A DNA stretch of 64,000 nt from Candidatus Saccharimonadota bacterium. GTDB lineage: Bacteria > Patescibacteriota > Saccharimonadia > Saccharimonadales > Saccharimonadaceae. Positions 15,582 to 23,348 of the stretch are shown here, in pieces (the stretch's first letter is position 1; every line of letters begins with the position of its first letter). The stretch spans positions 292,036 to 356,035 of the forward strand of contig JAFYLZ010000004.1 of assembly GCA_017556795.1 (NCBI GenBank), read 5' to 3'. A program made the position numbers and the translations under genes. The notes below the pieces were generated by a model. It worked only from the letters and a program-made list of their open reading frames with translations, ran no database searches and was not told the origin of the DNA.

Positions 15582-16250
15582 TCATGATTTCTTCTCGCAA
15601 GTGATGCTAAGCAGCGTGCTGACCGCTCTGAAGATCGGCGCAAGCTCGAGCTGCTCTGGCCTCCAGAGGTCACTGCCCCAAATAACTTTGGCGGCTTCCT
15701 CGAAGTCGAGACCTTCACTGCTGAGAATGTTGCCTTCATACTTACTCTTGTAAGTCAATTTCGGCTCACGACAGGCCTGATACAGTGCCAGATCGTTTTC
15801 GTCGTACCCGCCGAGCTCGTTCCTGTCGAGCAAGATGACTGGCACCGCGATTTGGGCGTATCTGACAAGCCTCTTGAGGTTCTTGGCCGGAACCGTATCC
15901 TTACGATAAGAACAAATAAGGATCGTTTTCTGGTTGAAATCGGCTTTCTGCAAGCCGAATAGTTTGAAAACCTCAAAGAGATCAACGCCGCGTTCGCCGC
16001 AATTGTAACGATAGACAGCATCCAGAAGTTGCTTGTCTGGCTCATGCTCCATGACTGCTGTCAGGAACCTGATGGAGTTTCCGTCCGTATCAACGATAGT
16101 GGACTGCTCCTCGTCCAGGCAAAGATTCGGCAGCTTGAGTGCCTCTTTCACATTCTTGAAACCTTTGACGTACCGGTCCAGCTGTTTGTAGCACTCATCC
16201 TCGTCTGCCCATACCAAAATTACGTTTACTTGATCTTTCTTCTTGTTCAT
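15582..16250 (-). CDS. Orphan paralogue family A, member 5
   Basis: 222 residues, middle gene of a three-gene operon. Blocks: VNVILVWAD, VDTDGNSIRFL (the clearest example of the D-x-D-G-N-x-x-x-F strand), LFGLQKADFNQKTILICSY, VPVILLDRNEL, and APIFRAVSTLLSITCEKK. The strand-helix alternation and the repeated 'hydrophobic strand then acidic D/E' pattern suggest an alpha/beta fold, but no nucleotide-binding motif is seen. AGGAGGG overlaps the previous stop codon (TGA), so it is coupled. Confidence 0.7.
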   Translation of the reverse strand: MNKKKDQVNVILVWADEDECYKQLDRYVKGFKNVKEALKLPNLCLDEEQSTIVDTDGNSIRFLTAVMEHEPDKQLLDAVYRYNCGERGVDLFEVFKLFGLQKADFNQKTILICSYRKDTVPAKNLKRLVRYAQIAVPVILLDRNELGGYDENDLALYQACREPKLTYKSKYEGNILSSEGLDFEEAAKVIWGSDLWRPEQLELAPIFRAVSTLLSITCEKKS

Positions 16251-16254
16251 TTGT

Positions 16255-16908
16255 TCATCCCTCCTGTTCTACACCAAAGAATACTGCTGCGATGCTGAGA
16301 TATCCGCCGAGAAGCCTCCTGAGACAATCGCCTTTGCCCTTCAGGAATCTCCGTGACAAACGCAGATAGTCTTTATCGATCTGACCATTAGTAAGCTCAT
16401 GCCTGTACTGAAGTCGCTCTGCGAGATCACAAAGGTCCCCGAGCTCGACGGAATTCAGAACAGCGTATGGGCTTTGCTTAGAAAAGTGCTTCGCTACGGC
16501 TTCCACCAGAATATCAGACTTCTCCCCCGACAAGCACGGAACAATAATCATGCTGGTCTGGGGGCCAAAATCCTCCTGGTCAAGGCCAAGATGACGAAGC
16601 GCGGAGATATAGGTAGTTGGATCTTGTAACTCTTTGATACCGGCAAGGCTGCTGTTTATGATGTGCGGCTTGCAACAAAGAGTACTGATCACTCGAAACC
16701 GGACTGTTCTGCCGTTCCCATTCGAAATGGTACCTACACATCTGCCGAATTTCGGAGACGACTTCACTATGAAACCATCGAATGAGCTTGAGTGCTTAAT
16801 GAATTTATCCATTATGCTAACTAGCTCAACGACTTCGTCATGTATCGCCTCAAAACTCTCGTCGTCTTTTTCGTCTACGATGTAGACAATGTCAACCGTT
16901 TTTTCCAT
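16255..16908 (-). CDS. Orphan paralogue family A, member 6
   Basis: 217 residues, first gene of its operon. Blocks: VDIVYIVDEKDD, SNGNGRTVRFRV, LGLDQEDFGPQTSMIIVPCL, SPYAVLNSVEL, and LLGGYLSIAAVFFGVEQEG. GGAGG lies before the ATG. The C-terminal hydrophobic helix is the most membrane-like of the family, though too short and flanked by charged residues for a sure call. The leader at 16909-16995 holds the conserved RNA motif. Confidence 0.7.
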   Translation of the reverse strand: MEKTVDIVYIVDEKDDESFEAIHDEVVELVSIMDKFIKHSSSFDGFIVKSSPKFGRCVGTISNGNGRTVRFRVISTLCCKPHIINSSLAGIKELQDPTTYISALRHLGLDQEDFGPQTSMIIVPCLSGEKSDILVEAVAKHFSKQSPYAVLNSVELGDLCDLAERLQYRHELTNGQIDKDYLRLSRRFLKGKGDCLRRLLGGYLSIAAVFFGVEQEG

Positions 16909-16995
16909 TGTTCATTCCTCCATTCATACGTAATCCAAAAATCAAAAAAAGTGTGGACAAATACCTAACCTGTTAATTTGCTCCCACCTCTGTAT
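16909..16995 (-). promoter_or_regulatory. Leader RNA of operon A4-A6 with conserved motif
   Basis: TATAAT (17001-16996 in minus sense) precedes AGGTGGGAGCAAATTAACAG, then GGTTAGGT. GTGG and GCAAAT can pair with CCAC and ATTTGT on either side of the GGTTAGGT loop, and seven T follow, so the element looks like a terminator upstream of the Shine-Dalgarno. GGTTAGG is complementary to CCTAACC at the operon's last stop codon (14918). Confidence 0.6.
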
Positions 16996-17005
16996 ATTAT
17001 ATCAT

Positions 17006-17031
17006 AAAAAAGCCACTCTGGCAAGAGTGGC
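17006..17031 (-). terminator. Intrinsic terminator of operon A7-A8
   Basis: In minus sense GCCACTCT and AGAGTGGC arms around a four-base loop, then six T; nine bases after the A7 stop. Confidence 0.88.
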
Positions 17032-17039
17032 TAAGTGGG

Positions 17040-17702
17040 TTAGGTCTCGGGAACCTCAAATGGGAGCTCGGGCTCCGGGTCAGCCATGATATACAGCGCG
17101 ATGGCCGCTTCGTGCAAAATACGCGCAAGGGCGAGGCGTCTTCCGTCTATACTGTGAGTGAGCGCTTCGCTAGCTCGGTCGAAGTGATCTCCCGGGGTAG
17201 GGTCGCCAGAGGGCACTAGGCTATTTGCGTACAATGGATACCATCTGCGCAAATTGAATAGTCCGCTTACCGTATCAAAACATTGATAGGTTCCGGGCTG
17301 GCCGAATTGCCGCTTGCACCCGTTTAGGATAAACATGAGTGCCTCGTCATATCCGACACAGTCGCTGAATATGATCGTGCTGGTACTAAAATCCTCTTCG
17401 CGTAGAGCGAAAGCCGCGAGGTTGCGGTCGATAGAACGCCAAAGCCGCAGACCGCAACCATCTTCCATACCTGGAGATGGATCAGCGGTTCGGATTGAAA
17501 GCTCGATCTCGTTACCATCTATGTCGTAGATGCTACCAGTACCATCAACGTTCTGTGTTATCCTGCCGATTTCAGAAAATGCTTCCATATACCGGTCGCT
17601 GTTTTTTGCTTCGATTGCCTGTTCCATGATGGCGTTAAGCAGACCTCGTGGGCCAGCATTGTGCTCGCTCTCGCGGACGAAAATTACTTTGATCTTTGCC
17701 AT
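17040..17702 (-). CDS. Orphan paralogue family A, member 7
   Basis: 220 residues from ATG 17702; a GTG nine bases earlier is also in frame but lies against the AAGGGGGTGA Shine-Dalgarno. Blocks: IKVIFVRES, DIDGNEIELSIRT, REEDFSTSTIIFSDC, then a helical C-terminal part with a hydrophobic HEAAIALYIM and an acidic-proline tail (EPELPFEVPET). Coupled to the gene upstream. The stop codon is in ACCTAACCC. Confidence 0.7.
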   Translation of the reverse strand: MAKIKVIFVRESEHNAGPRGLLNAIMEQAIEAKNSDRYMEAFSEIGRITQNVDGTGSIYDIDGNEIELSIRTADPSPGMEDGCGLRLWRSIDRNLAAFALREEDFSTSTIIFSDCVGYDEALMFILNGCKRQFGQPGTYQCFDTVSGLFNLRRWYPLYANSLVPSGDPTPGDHFDRASEALTHSIDGRRLALARILHEAAIALYIMADPEPELPFEVPET

Positions 17703-17707
17703 GGTGT

Positions 17708-18382
17708 TCACCCCCTTTGCATTAAAACGGCAGCTACCGTAAACAGAACTCCGAGTGCGCGCAAGGTTTTGTTCTCGTCGCTACACAGCTTTTCTCCGGC
17801 ACGATAAAATGCCTTGGTACTACAACCAACTTTGCACCTAAGTGCGGCCTCAAATAGCGGAGAAAACGTCATTCGTCTGGCCCAGCCGTCGTCATCGGTA
17901 ACACCCGGCCAGTCTTCCGGCTTAACAGCCAGACGCTCAAGATTATACAGTTCGAATGGTGCTGTTTCTATGGATTTTTTGTAGATATCCAGGACATATT
18001 TGAGCAGAGCTCTTTCCGACGGGCTACCCAGTAAGCAGTCAACGATGATGGTATCCTGATTGAGATCGGCCTCTTCCAGACCTAATCCAGTAAGGATTCC
18101 CCAGTTGTTGACTATCTTGCCAGATACTATCTTTCCATAGTTATCCTTGACCTCAGGAGTGGCTTCTCTCGTCCTAAAAACAACTTCGTTACCATCAAAG
18201 TCAGAGATCGTCATTTCACCGTCACCAACGAAGGTTGGCGGACAGACTTTGTAAGACTCGTAAAAATTAGTTTCGATGAGTTCAACAAGCCTAGTGTGCA
18301 AATCCTGCACAAATTTAAAAGCGGCTTTGTTGTGATCGTTGCTAATCAATAATACTTTCACCTGTTTCGTTTTATCATTCAC
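17708..18382 (-). CDS. Orphan paralogue family A, member 8
   Basis: 224 residues with a GTG start nine bases after GGAGGT. Blocks: VKVLLISNDHN, ISDFDGNEVVFRT, LGLEEADLNQDTIIVDCL, APFELYNLERL, and LRALGVLFTVAAVLMQRG. It follows the family plan closely and helps define it: first strand, D-G-N strand, D-(F/L)-x-x-x-T-I-I-V strand, Pro-(hydrophobic)-L strand, terminal hydrophobic helix. Its leader carries the conserved GTGGGAGCA motif. Confidence 0.7.
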   Translation of the reverse strand: MNDKTKQVKVLLISNDHNKAAFKFVQDLHTRLVELIETNFYESYKVCPPTFVGDGEMTISDFDGNEVVFRTREATPEVKDNYGKIVSGKIVNNWGILTGLGLEEADLNQDTIIVDCLLGSPSERALLKYVLDIYKKSIETAPFELYNLERLAVKPEDWPGVTDDDGWARRMTFSPLFEAALRCKVGCSTKAFYRAGEKLCSDENKTLRALGVLFTVAAVLMQRG

Positions 18383-18455
18383 TATAAATACACCTCCAAA
18401 AACAAAAATTTCGATAACCTAACTCAAGCTATTAATCTGCTCCCACTTGGGGCAA
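18383..18455 (-). promoter_or_regulatory. Leader RNA of operon A7-A8 with conserved motif
   Basis: TATAAT (18461-18456 in minus sense) precedes AAGTGGGAGCAGATTAATAG, then GAGTTAGGT, a T-rich run and GGAGGTG. GTTAGGT is complementary to ACCTAAC at the operon's end (17040). The hairpin potential around the motif is weaker here than in the other two leaders. Confidence 0.55.
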
Positions 18456-18565
18456 ATTATAACACGTTTTCGCCTGTTCGTCCAGGGTATAAGCTTTACT
18501 TTTTTGGCGTTTTGTGGTATAATTAGAGGATAAAGCTTTTCATAGATATGAGGGAGGTGACTATA

Positions 18566-19045
18566 ATGGTTATTAGTCATGAAAAGTTCGTAGTGGCGGT
18601 TGGTGTCAAGAGACACGACTACGCCAAGCAGTTTGACAAAGAAGGAATCACCCCTGCGACGGACACCATCGTTCTGTATGACAAAGAGCATGGTTATGTT
18701 GTAGTGGATGAGCGGGCCGCAGACGACGACTATCTCAAGTGGGCAGCTGTCCAAGAGGTAGCTTGTGGTAGCAGTAAAGAGGAATTTTGCGGATTAAAAT
18801 TACCGCAGCCGGATGATCTGACGCGCCGCAAGGCGGTTGAGAAAATCATGCTGACGGTGGTTTTGCCGCAGAAGGACAAAGAGGCTTACGTAAGAAAACG
18901 CATCGAGGCGTATCTCGCCTTGATGGATTTGTGCCAGGACGACGTAAAGTCGTCGCTCGTAGATGCGTACGCTTTTTTGCAGTTATGGCTGATCAATCAC
19001 ACAGGAAAACATTTTCAATTGTACAAAGGAGGCAGGAATTTATGA
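18566..19045 (+). CDS. Orphan family C, member 1
   Basis: 159 residues from ATG 18566; an ATG at 18548 lies inside the GGGAGGTGAC Shine-Dalgarno and is rejected. It shares with its neighbour: D-x-(I/V)-x-x-YDK strand turn (DTIVLYDKEHGYVVV), W-A-A-x-x-x-x-x-x-C-x-G (KWAAVQEVACGSSKEEF), a helical Y-x-x-x-R-I-x-x-Y-x-A-L segment, and a C-terminal LWLINHTGKHFQLY. An extended -10 (TGGTATAAT) lies about 40 bases upstream. Divergent from the family-A array, with which it shares its intergenic region. Function unknown. Confidence 0.65.
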   Translation: MVISHEKFVVAVGVKRHDYAKQFDKEGITPATDTIVLYDKEHGYVVVDERAADDDYLKWAAVQEVACGSSKEEFCGLKLPQPDDLTRRKAVEKIMLTVVLPQKDKEAYVRKRIEAYLALMDLCQDDVKSSLVDAYAFLQLWLINHTGKHFQLYKGGRNL

Positions 19046-19590
19046 GCAAGATTGAAGTAGGACCGAATTGGTTGAAGTTGAGAGATCTTAAAGTGAAGGT
19101 CGAGGCACAGTGGCTGGATTGCAATCGCAACGTAGGCGATGCAGTAATCTACGACAAGAAAAACGACGCCGTCTTAGTCCATCCGTATGCGTTCGATGAT
19201 GAGGGCGTATTCATGAGCGACGAATGCTCAATGTGGGCCGCCATCCATGCGGCCATCTGTTACGGCGGAGCTACGGAGTTTAGGCCCGGTTCGAGGTTCG
19301 AGCTTCGAAACCTTGCTGATCCGAAGGAAGGCAAAAAGCGCAGCCAATCAGTAGAGTATCTGCTGATTCATCGCGAATTGCGTCCGGAAATCCGCGAAGA
19401 ATACGCCAAGAGACGTATTAGGCAGTACGAGGCGCTCATCAAGCTCGGCGAGGAAAAAGTCGCGGAGTTCTTTGAGCTTTCAGAAGTGCCTAGGCCAGAG
19501 GATCTCATCCCCTCATTCGAGGAGAGCATCGACACTCTGAGGCTGTGGCAGCACTGCTATGTAACTGGCAAATGGTGCCAGCTGCATTGA
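19042..19590 (+). CDS. Orphan family C, member 2
   Basis: 182 residues. It starts at an ATGA overlap behind AAAGGAGGC, so it is coupled to member 1, of which it is a diverged copy: DAVIYDKKNDAVLV, MWAAIHAAICYGGATEF, YAKRRIRQYEALIKLGEEKV, and LWQHCYVTGKWCQLH align block by block. Conserved Trp, Cys and the terminal TGK-x-x-QL may mark an active or binding site. No family recognised. Confidence 0.65.
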   Translation: MSKIEVGPNWLKLRDLKVKVEAQWLDCNRNVGDAVIYDKKNDAVLVHPYAFDDEGVFMSDECSMWAAIHAAICYGGATEFRPGSRFELRNLADPKEGKKRSQSVEYLLIHRELRPEIREEYAKRRIRQYEALIKLGEEKVAEFFELSEVPRPEDLIPSFEESIDTLRLWQHCYVTGKWCQLH

Positions 19591-19606
19591 GGGCCCTTCT
19601 TAAACA

Positions 19607-19640
19607 AAAATTGGGTCACCTGTTTAGGTGACCCTTTTTT
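19607..19640. terminator. Bidirectional intrinsic terminator
   Basis: GGGTCACC (19613-19620) pairs with GGTGACCC (19627-19634) around TGTTTA, with T-runs on both strands. It closes family C on plus and the ABC permease on minus. Confidence 0.9.
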
Positions 19641-20854
19641 CATGCTTTCTTCCAGCTTTTTCTGATGCCAAGTTTTGGCTTGACTACCGAGAAGTTAATC
19701 GCGTTCTTTTGGAAGCTCTTTACTGTCATGCGGAGGACAAATGCCGAGGCTAGGCCGAGTTCCGCGATACCGAGCACGAGTTCCCAGGTCGGCAGATTAC
19801 CAAAGGCATTGCGCAACATCAAAGCGATTGGTGACGACAGCGGGAAATACGACAAGATATAAGTCACCGCGTTGACACTGCTGCTCGAAATCAAATTATT
19901 GATAAAGAAGAGTGGCAAAACCACGCCGACCATCACAATGCCGATATATTGCGAAGCGTCGCGGGCGGTTGGCATGAGCGAGCCGACCAGTGTACAAGCT
20001 CCGGCAAAGAGGAAGTACGAAACCAAGAGCAAACAGATGTTGCCGAGAATACGGATTGGATCCCAGTCGATATTGGCGAGAATTGGTGCCACCATTGGGT
20101 TGTCACGATAGATGATTGCAACAGCTATCACCGGAATCGAGAACACGGCGATCTGGATAAAGCCGAGCACAATGAGGCTGAGGATTTTGCCGATTACCAG
20201 GTTTTTGGCCGAGACAGCGGTGAAGATCATTTCCGAAATGCGGTTCTCTTTTTCTTCGACGAGTGCCATCGTGAGGCGGTTGCCGAACACGCAAATCAGC
20301 ACATAGAAAATCGACAGAATAACAATCGGGATGATGGCTTGGCCAAGAATGCTGACTTGCTCGCCATTCTTGTCGAGGTCGACAGTTTCGTATTCGACGG
20401 TGTTTTCGACCAGCGCGATATCATCGGCCGAAAGCTTATTATAAACGCTAGATTTGAGCAAATTAGCAAACGGAATCGAGTAGAAATTCATCAACCCAGT
20501 TTCCTCGGCGCGGTCGTAGATACGCACCCTGTGTGTGTTGGCAAAATCTTGATCAATGTAATAATACACGTCTAGCTCGCCATTGTGCACTTTTTCGCGG
20601 CCAACGGATTCGGATTCAACTTGTTCGAAGCCGGTTTGAACTTGTGCAAGCAAACCAGGTTCGTCGGTAAGACCAATTTTCTTATCGCCAAGATTCGTAT
20701 TAGTAATCGAATCCTCTATGCTCGTACTATTGAGCGCCGAGAGCCCCATCATTACAGCGATACCAAGCGGGAGCAGCAAAAGCATAATCCAGAAGCTCGG
20801 TTTTTTGAGCTGGCGGATGGTTTCAAATTTAAATACGGTACCAATCTTATTCAT
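19640..20854 (-). CDS. ABC-2 type transporter permease (NatB-like)
   Basis: 404 residues. The membrane subunit of an ABC exporter of the NatB/ABC-2 type: an N-terminal helix (FWIMLLLLPLGIAVMMGL), a ~170-residue extracellular domain, then five or six membrane helices (IIPIVILSIFYVLICVFGNR, VLGFIQIAVFSIPVIAVAII, ILGNICLLLVSYFLFAGAC, YIGIVMVGVVLPLFFINNLI). The conserved EEKENRISEMIF follows the second helix. ATG 20854 lies right after GGAGGTGAAG and overlaps the ATPase stop by eight bases. Substrate unknown; homologues export sodium, drugs or peptides. Confidence 0.88.
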   Translation of the reverse strand: MNKIGTVFKFETIRQLKKPSFWIMLLLLPLGIAVMMGLSALNSTSIEDSITNTNLGDKKIGLTDEPGLLAQVQTGFEQVESESVGREKVHNGELDVYYYIDQDFANTHRVRIYDRAEETGLMNFYSIPFANLLKSSVYNKLSADDIALVENTVEYETVDLDKNGEQVSILGQAIIPIVILSIFYVLICVFGNRLTMALVEEKENRISEMIFTAVSAKNLVIGKILSLIVLGFIQIAVFSIPVIAVAIIYRDNPMVAPILANIDWDPIRILGNICLLLVSYFLFAGACTLVGSLMPTARDASQYIGIVMVGVVLPLFFINNLISSSSVNAVTYILSYFPLSSPIALMLRNAFGNLPTWELVLGIAELGLASAFVLRMTVKSFQKNAINFSVVKPKLGIRKSWKKA

Positions 20855-21563
20855 CTTCACCTCCATAAACTTCCACGAAAATTTCGTCGAGCGACTTGCC
20901 GCCAAATTTCTTCTTGATTTCCTTGATCGTGCCGTATGCGTGCGCCACGCCGTCTTTCAAAAGAATCGCGCGGTCGCAGAGGCGCTCCACTTCGTCCATG
21001 TAGTGAGTAATCATGATGATCGTGGCGCCCTTGGCGTGCAATTCATCGATAATGTTCATCAAAAGTTTGCGGTTGACCGGGTCGAAGCCCTTGGTTGGCT
21101 CATCCAAAATCAAAAGTTCCGGATCATCCATGATACAAATGCCCAGCTGGACTTTTTGCTGCTGGCCGGTCGAGAGTTTTTCAGTCTTTTCGTTCAATTT
21201 ATCGGACAAACCGACGCGTTCAAGATATTTGATAGACCAGCCACGTGGGTCTTTGAGGCCCTTGAGTTTGCCAAAGTAGACCATCGTATCAATGACGGTT
21301 TCCTTTTTGTAGAGGCCACGCTCTTCTGGCAAGTAGCCAACCTTGACGTCGCCTGGATTAAACTTTTTACCATTAATTAAGAGCTCTCCGCCAGTCGGAA
21401 TGTAGAGGCCGAGCAGGGTGCGAATCGTTGTGGTTTTGCCTGAGCCGTTTGACCCAAGCAAACCAAAGATTTCGCCTTGGTTCACTTCAAAACTAAGGTC
21501 TTTGATGACGGTTTTGCCATTAAAAGCCATTTTGAAGTTTTTGACTTCAACTATTTTGTTCAT
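20847..21563 (-). CDS. ABC transporter ATP-binding protein (NatA-like)
   Basis: 238 residues. The nucleotide-binding subunit for the permease downstream: Walker A GSNGSGKTT, signature LSTGQQQKVQLG, Walker B LLILDEPTKGFDP, the switch histidine in MITHYMDEVERL, and the DUF4162-like C-terminal tail typical of ABC-2 partners. ATG 21563 is six bases after an extended -10 (TGGTACAAT), so it is leaderless. Confidence 0.94.
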   Translation of the reverse strand: MNKIVEVKNFKMAFNGKTVIKDLSFEVNQGEIFGLLGSNGSGKTTTIRTLLGLYIPTGGELLINGKKFNPGDVKVGYLPEERGLYKKETVIDTMVYFGKLKGLKDPRGWSIKYLERVGLSDKLNEKTEKLSTGQQQKVQLGICIMDDPELLILDEPTKGFDPVNRKLLMNIIDELHAKGATIIMITHYMDEVERLCDRAILLKDGVAHAYGTIKEIKKKFGGKSLDEIFVEVYGGEDE

Positions 21564-21764
21564 GTTTATATTGTACCACATTTTTAACCTGTTATCGGTG
21601 GAAAAATCCGTTTTATGATATAATATAAATAACTCTTGCTACACTTCGGTCACTGGCAAAGAGAAAAGTTAAAAGCTGCGGTTATCGTCATTTATGGCCG
21701 TAGCCAGGAGCCAATAAATCGGGCTCGCATAGATGACTCTTTAAATTTAATTTTAGGAGTCTAT

Positions 21765-22025
21765 ATGAAAAACTTTAACAACAATAACAAAACGGAACGG
21801 GTCGAAGTGATGGCCCTATTCGGTTACGAAATGACACCTTGCCAGCCGCTTTCTTTTAAGCGACCAGGCGACATCGAAACCGAAGTCACAGAACTCTTGC
21901 GCACGCAAATTCGCTTTGCGGGCCAAGCTGCCATCCATATTTTCGACGTTTTGATTGGCCACAAGCAGGCCCGCCTCGAGTTCAACTCGATGGACTTGTC
22001 GTGGTATCTCACACAAGCCGCCTGA
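21765..22025 (+). CDS. Small hypothetical protein with long structured leader
   Basis: 86 residues, no family recognised. It opens with an Asn-rich stretch (MKNFNNNNKTE), then a compact alpha/beta part with EVTELLRTQIRFAGQAAIHI and DVLIGHKQARLEF. TAGGAG precedes ATG 21765 by five bases. The promoter (TGATATAAT, 21617-21625) is about 140 bases upstream, leaving an unusually long leader (21632-21764). It contains several short inverted repeats, for example around 21678-21712, and may be regulatory. A terminator follows at 22068. Confidence 0.6.
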   Translation: MKNFNNNNKTERVEVMALFGYEMTPCQPLSFKRPGDIETEVTELLRTQIRFAGQAAIHIFDVLIGHKQARLEFNSMDLSWYLTQAA

Positions 22026-22067
22026 GTTAGATAATTCTGTCTAATTTAAGGTGACAAAAACCGTTCA

Positions 22068-22099
22068 AAAAATAGCTCCAGTTTCTTGGAGCTATTTTT
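22068..22099. terminator. Bidirectional intrinsic terminator
   Basis: AATAGCTCCA and TTGGAGCTATT arms around GTTTC, with A and T runs on the two sides; it separates the small plus-strand gene from murL. Confidence 0.9.
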
Positions 22100-22100
22100 G

Positions 22101-23348
22101 TTAGATCAAATCTTGGTGCGGATAGGTTTTGTTGTAGTCGAAATCCGAAACCGGCACATCAAATGGTAAGTCGGCGTAGCCTGGTTGTTTCATGTGATAA
22201 GCGGCGCGCAGTTCCCCGACCTCGCCGACACATTCGAATGGTTTGATCGCGCCCTCGACGCCGAGCAAACCCTTAAAATCGTCTACGAGTTCTGGTTCGG
22301 CGAACAAATCTTTGCCGCCAAAAATCGATTTCAATTCTTCGGCTGGCACAAATGGCGCAAACACCAGGAACGAGTTGGCGCATTTAGCACATTTGCCGCA
22401 CCATTTCAGGCCGGAGTTGTCCGTGCCCTGCGTGTAGTTAGCAACATTGCACGAGCTAAATTGATGGCCGTATTTTTCCCAACACTTCTTAGCGAAGAGT
22501 TCCGAAATTTTAACCTCACTATAAGCACGCACCGGCGAGCCGATCTTGATGTCTGGAGAAATGTAACGCTTCACGTACTCGGCCATCATTTGTTCGGCTT
22601 CCCAGGTTTTGGACCATTGATGGTTAACTTTTAGGTCGCCAATCATCGCGTGGGCTTCGTTGCCTTCTTGACCAATCCCCATCAAAACCGTATTTTTACC
22701 CAACAAAATCGCCTGCACCAAAACGAGACTCTCGATAATGTAAGTAATCGGCACGTGACCATTGAGGCCGCCGGCGGCCTTCAGGGCTTCACGATCGATG
22801 TGGCGTTTCATGGTGATAAGCGGGTTTTTAAACCTGTCGAGTATGGCCGGGTGTGTATCGGATGGCGCCACATAAAGCGGCGTAAAATCGAGGCCTTTTT
22901 CGTTCAAAAGCTCGGTCACAAGGAGTGAGTCCTTGCCGCCACTTTGCGTCATGATAACACCTTTACCATCATATGGCTGAGCTGTTGGCTGGTCACTGGC
23001 GTTAGCAGTAAAATGCAGTAAATCGTCGCGGGTTAGTTGGTTTTCGTAAGCGTACTGCGACAAACCCTCTTGGTAGACTTTGTTAAAGAATTCGGCTTGG
23101 AATTCATCCAAATTAAAGCCATCGTGAATGGCGGTTTTAGTTGGGTGAGCTTTGTAATACGAAGTGCCGATTAAGAAAAAACTGAGTTTTAGTGCATTTT
23201 CGAGAGGCTGCGGGTTGTATGCGTACGGCTCGACCGGTTTCACAAACTCAATCGTCTCGGCAAAGTCTTGGCCAAATTGGTTTTGATATTTAAAAGTTGC
23301 GACGCCGGACTGGTCGTCGAAATCGTAGCCGACGAATTTAAAATCCAT
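22101..23348 (-). CDS. murL: MurL-type UDP-MurNAc-L-Ala-L-Glu epimerase
   Basis: 415 residues. MurL converts the terminal L-glutamate of UDP-MurNAc-L-Ala-L-Glu into D-glutamate, using ATP, and so replaces glutamate racemase. It has the PP-loop-like TQSGGKDSLLV, then VLMGIGQEGNEAH, the CNVANYTQGTDNSGLKWCGKCAKC cysteine region split as CNVAN and CGKCAKC, and SFLVFAPFV as in the described Xanthomonas type. Its ATG immediately follows the TAA of the murD-like gene, and this pairing is the hallmark of the system. Assignment rests on remembered family features and gene context, not a search. Confidence 0.8.
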   Translation of the reverse strand: MDFKFVGYDFDDQSGVATFKYQNQFGQDFAETIEFVKPVEPYAYNPQPLENALKLSFFLIGTSYYKAHPTKTAIHDGFNLDEFQAEFFNKVYQEGLSQYAYENQLTRDDLLHFTANASDQPTAQPYDGKGVIMTQSGGKDSLLVTELLNEKGLDFTPLYVAPSDTHPAILDRFKNPLITMKRHIDREALKAAGGLNGHVPITYIIESLVLVQAILLGKNTVLMGIGQEGNEAHAMIGDLKVNHQWSKTWEAEQMMAEYVKRYISPDIKIGSPVRAYSEVKISELFAKKCWEKYGHQFSSCNVANYTQGTDNSGLKWCGKCAKCANSFLVFAPFVPAEELKSIFGGKDLFAEPELVDDFKGLLGVEGAIKPFECVGEVGELRAAYHMKQPGYADLPFDVPVSDFDYNKTYPHQDLI

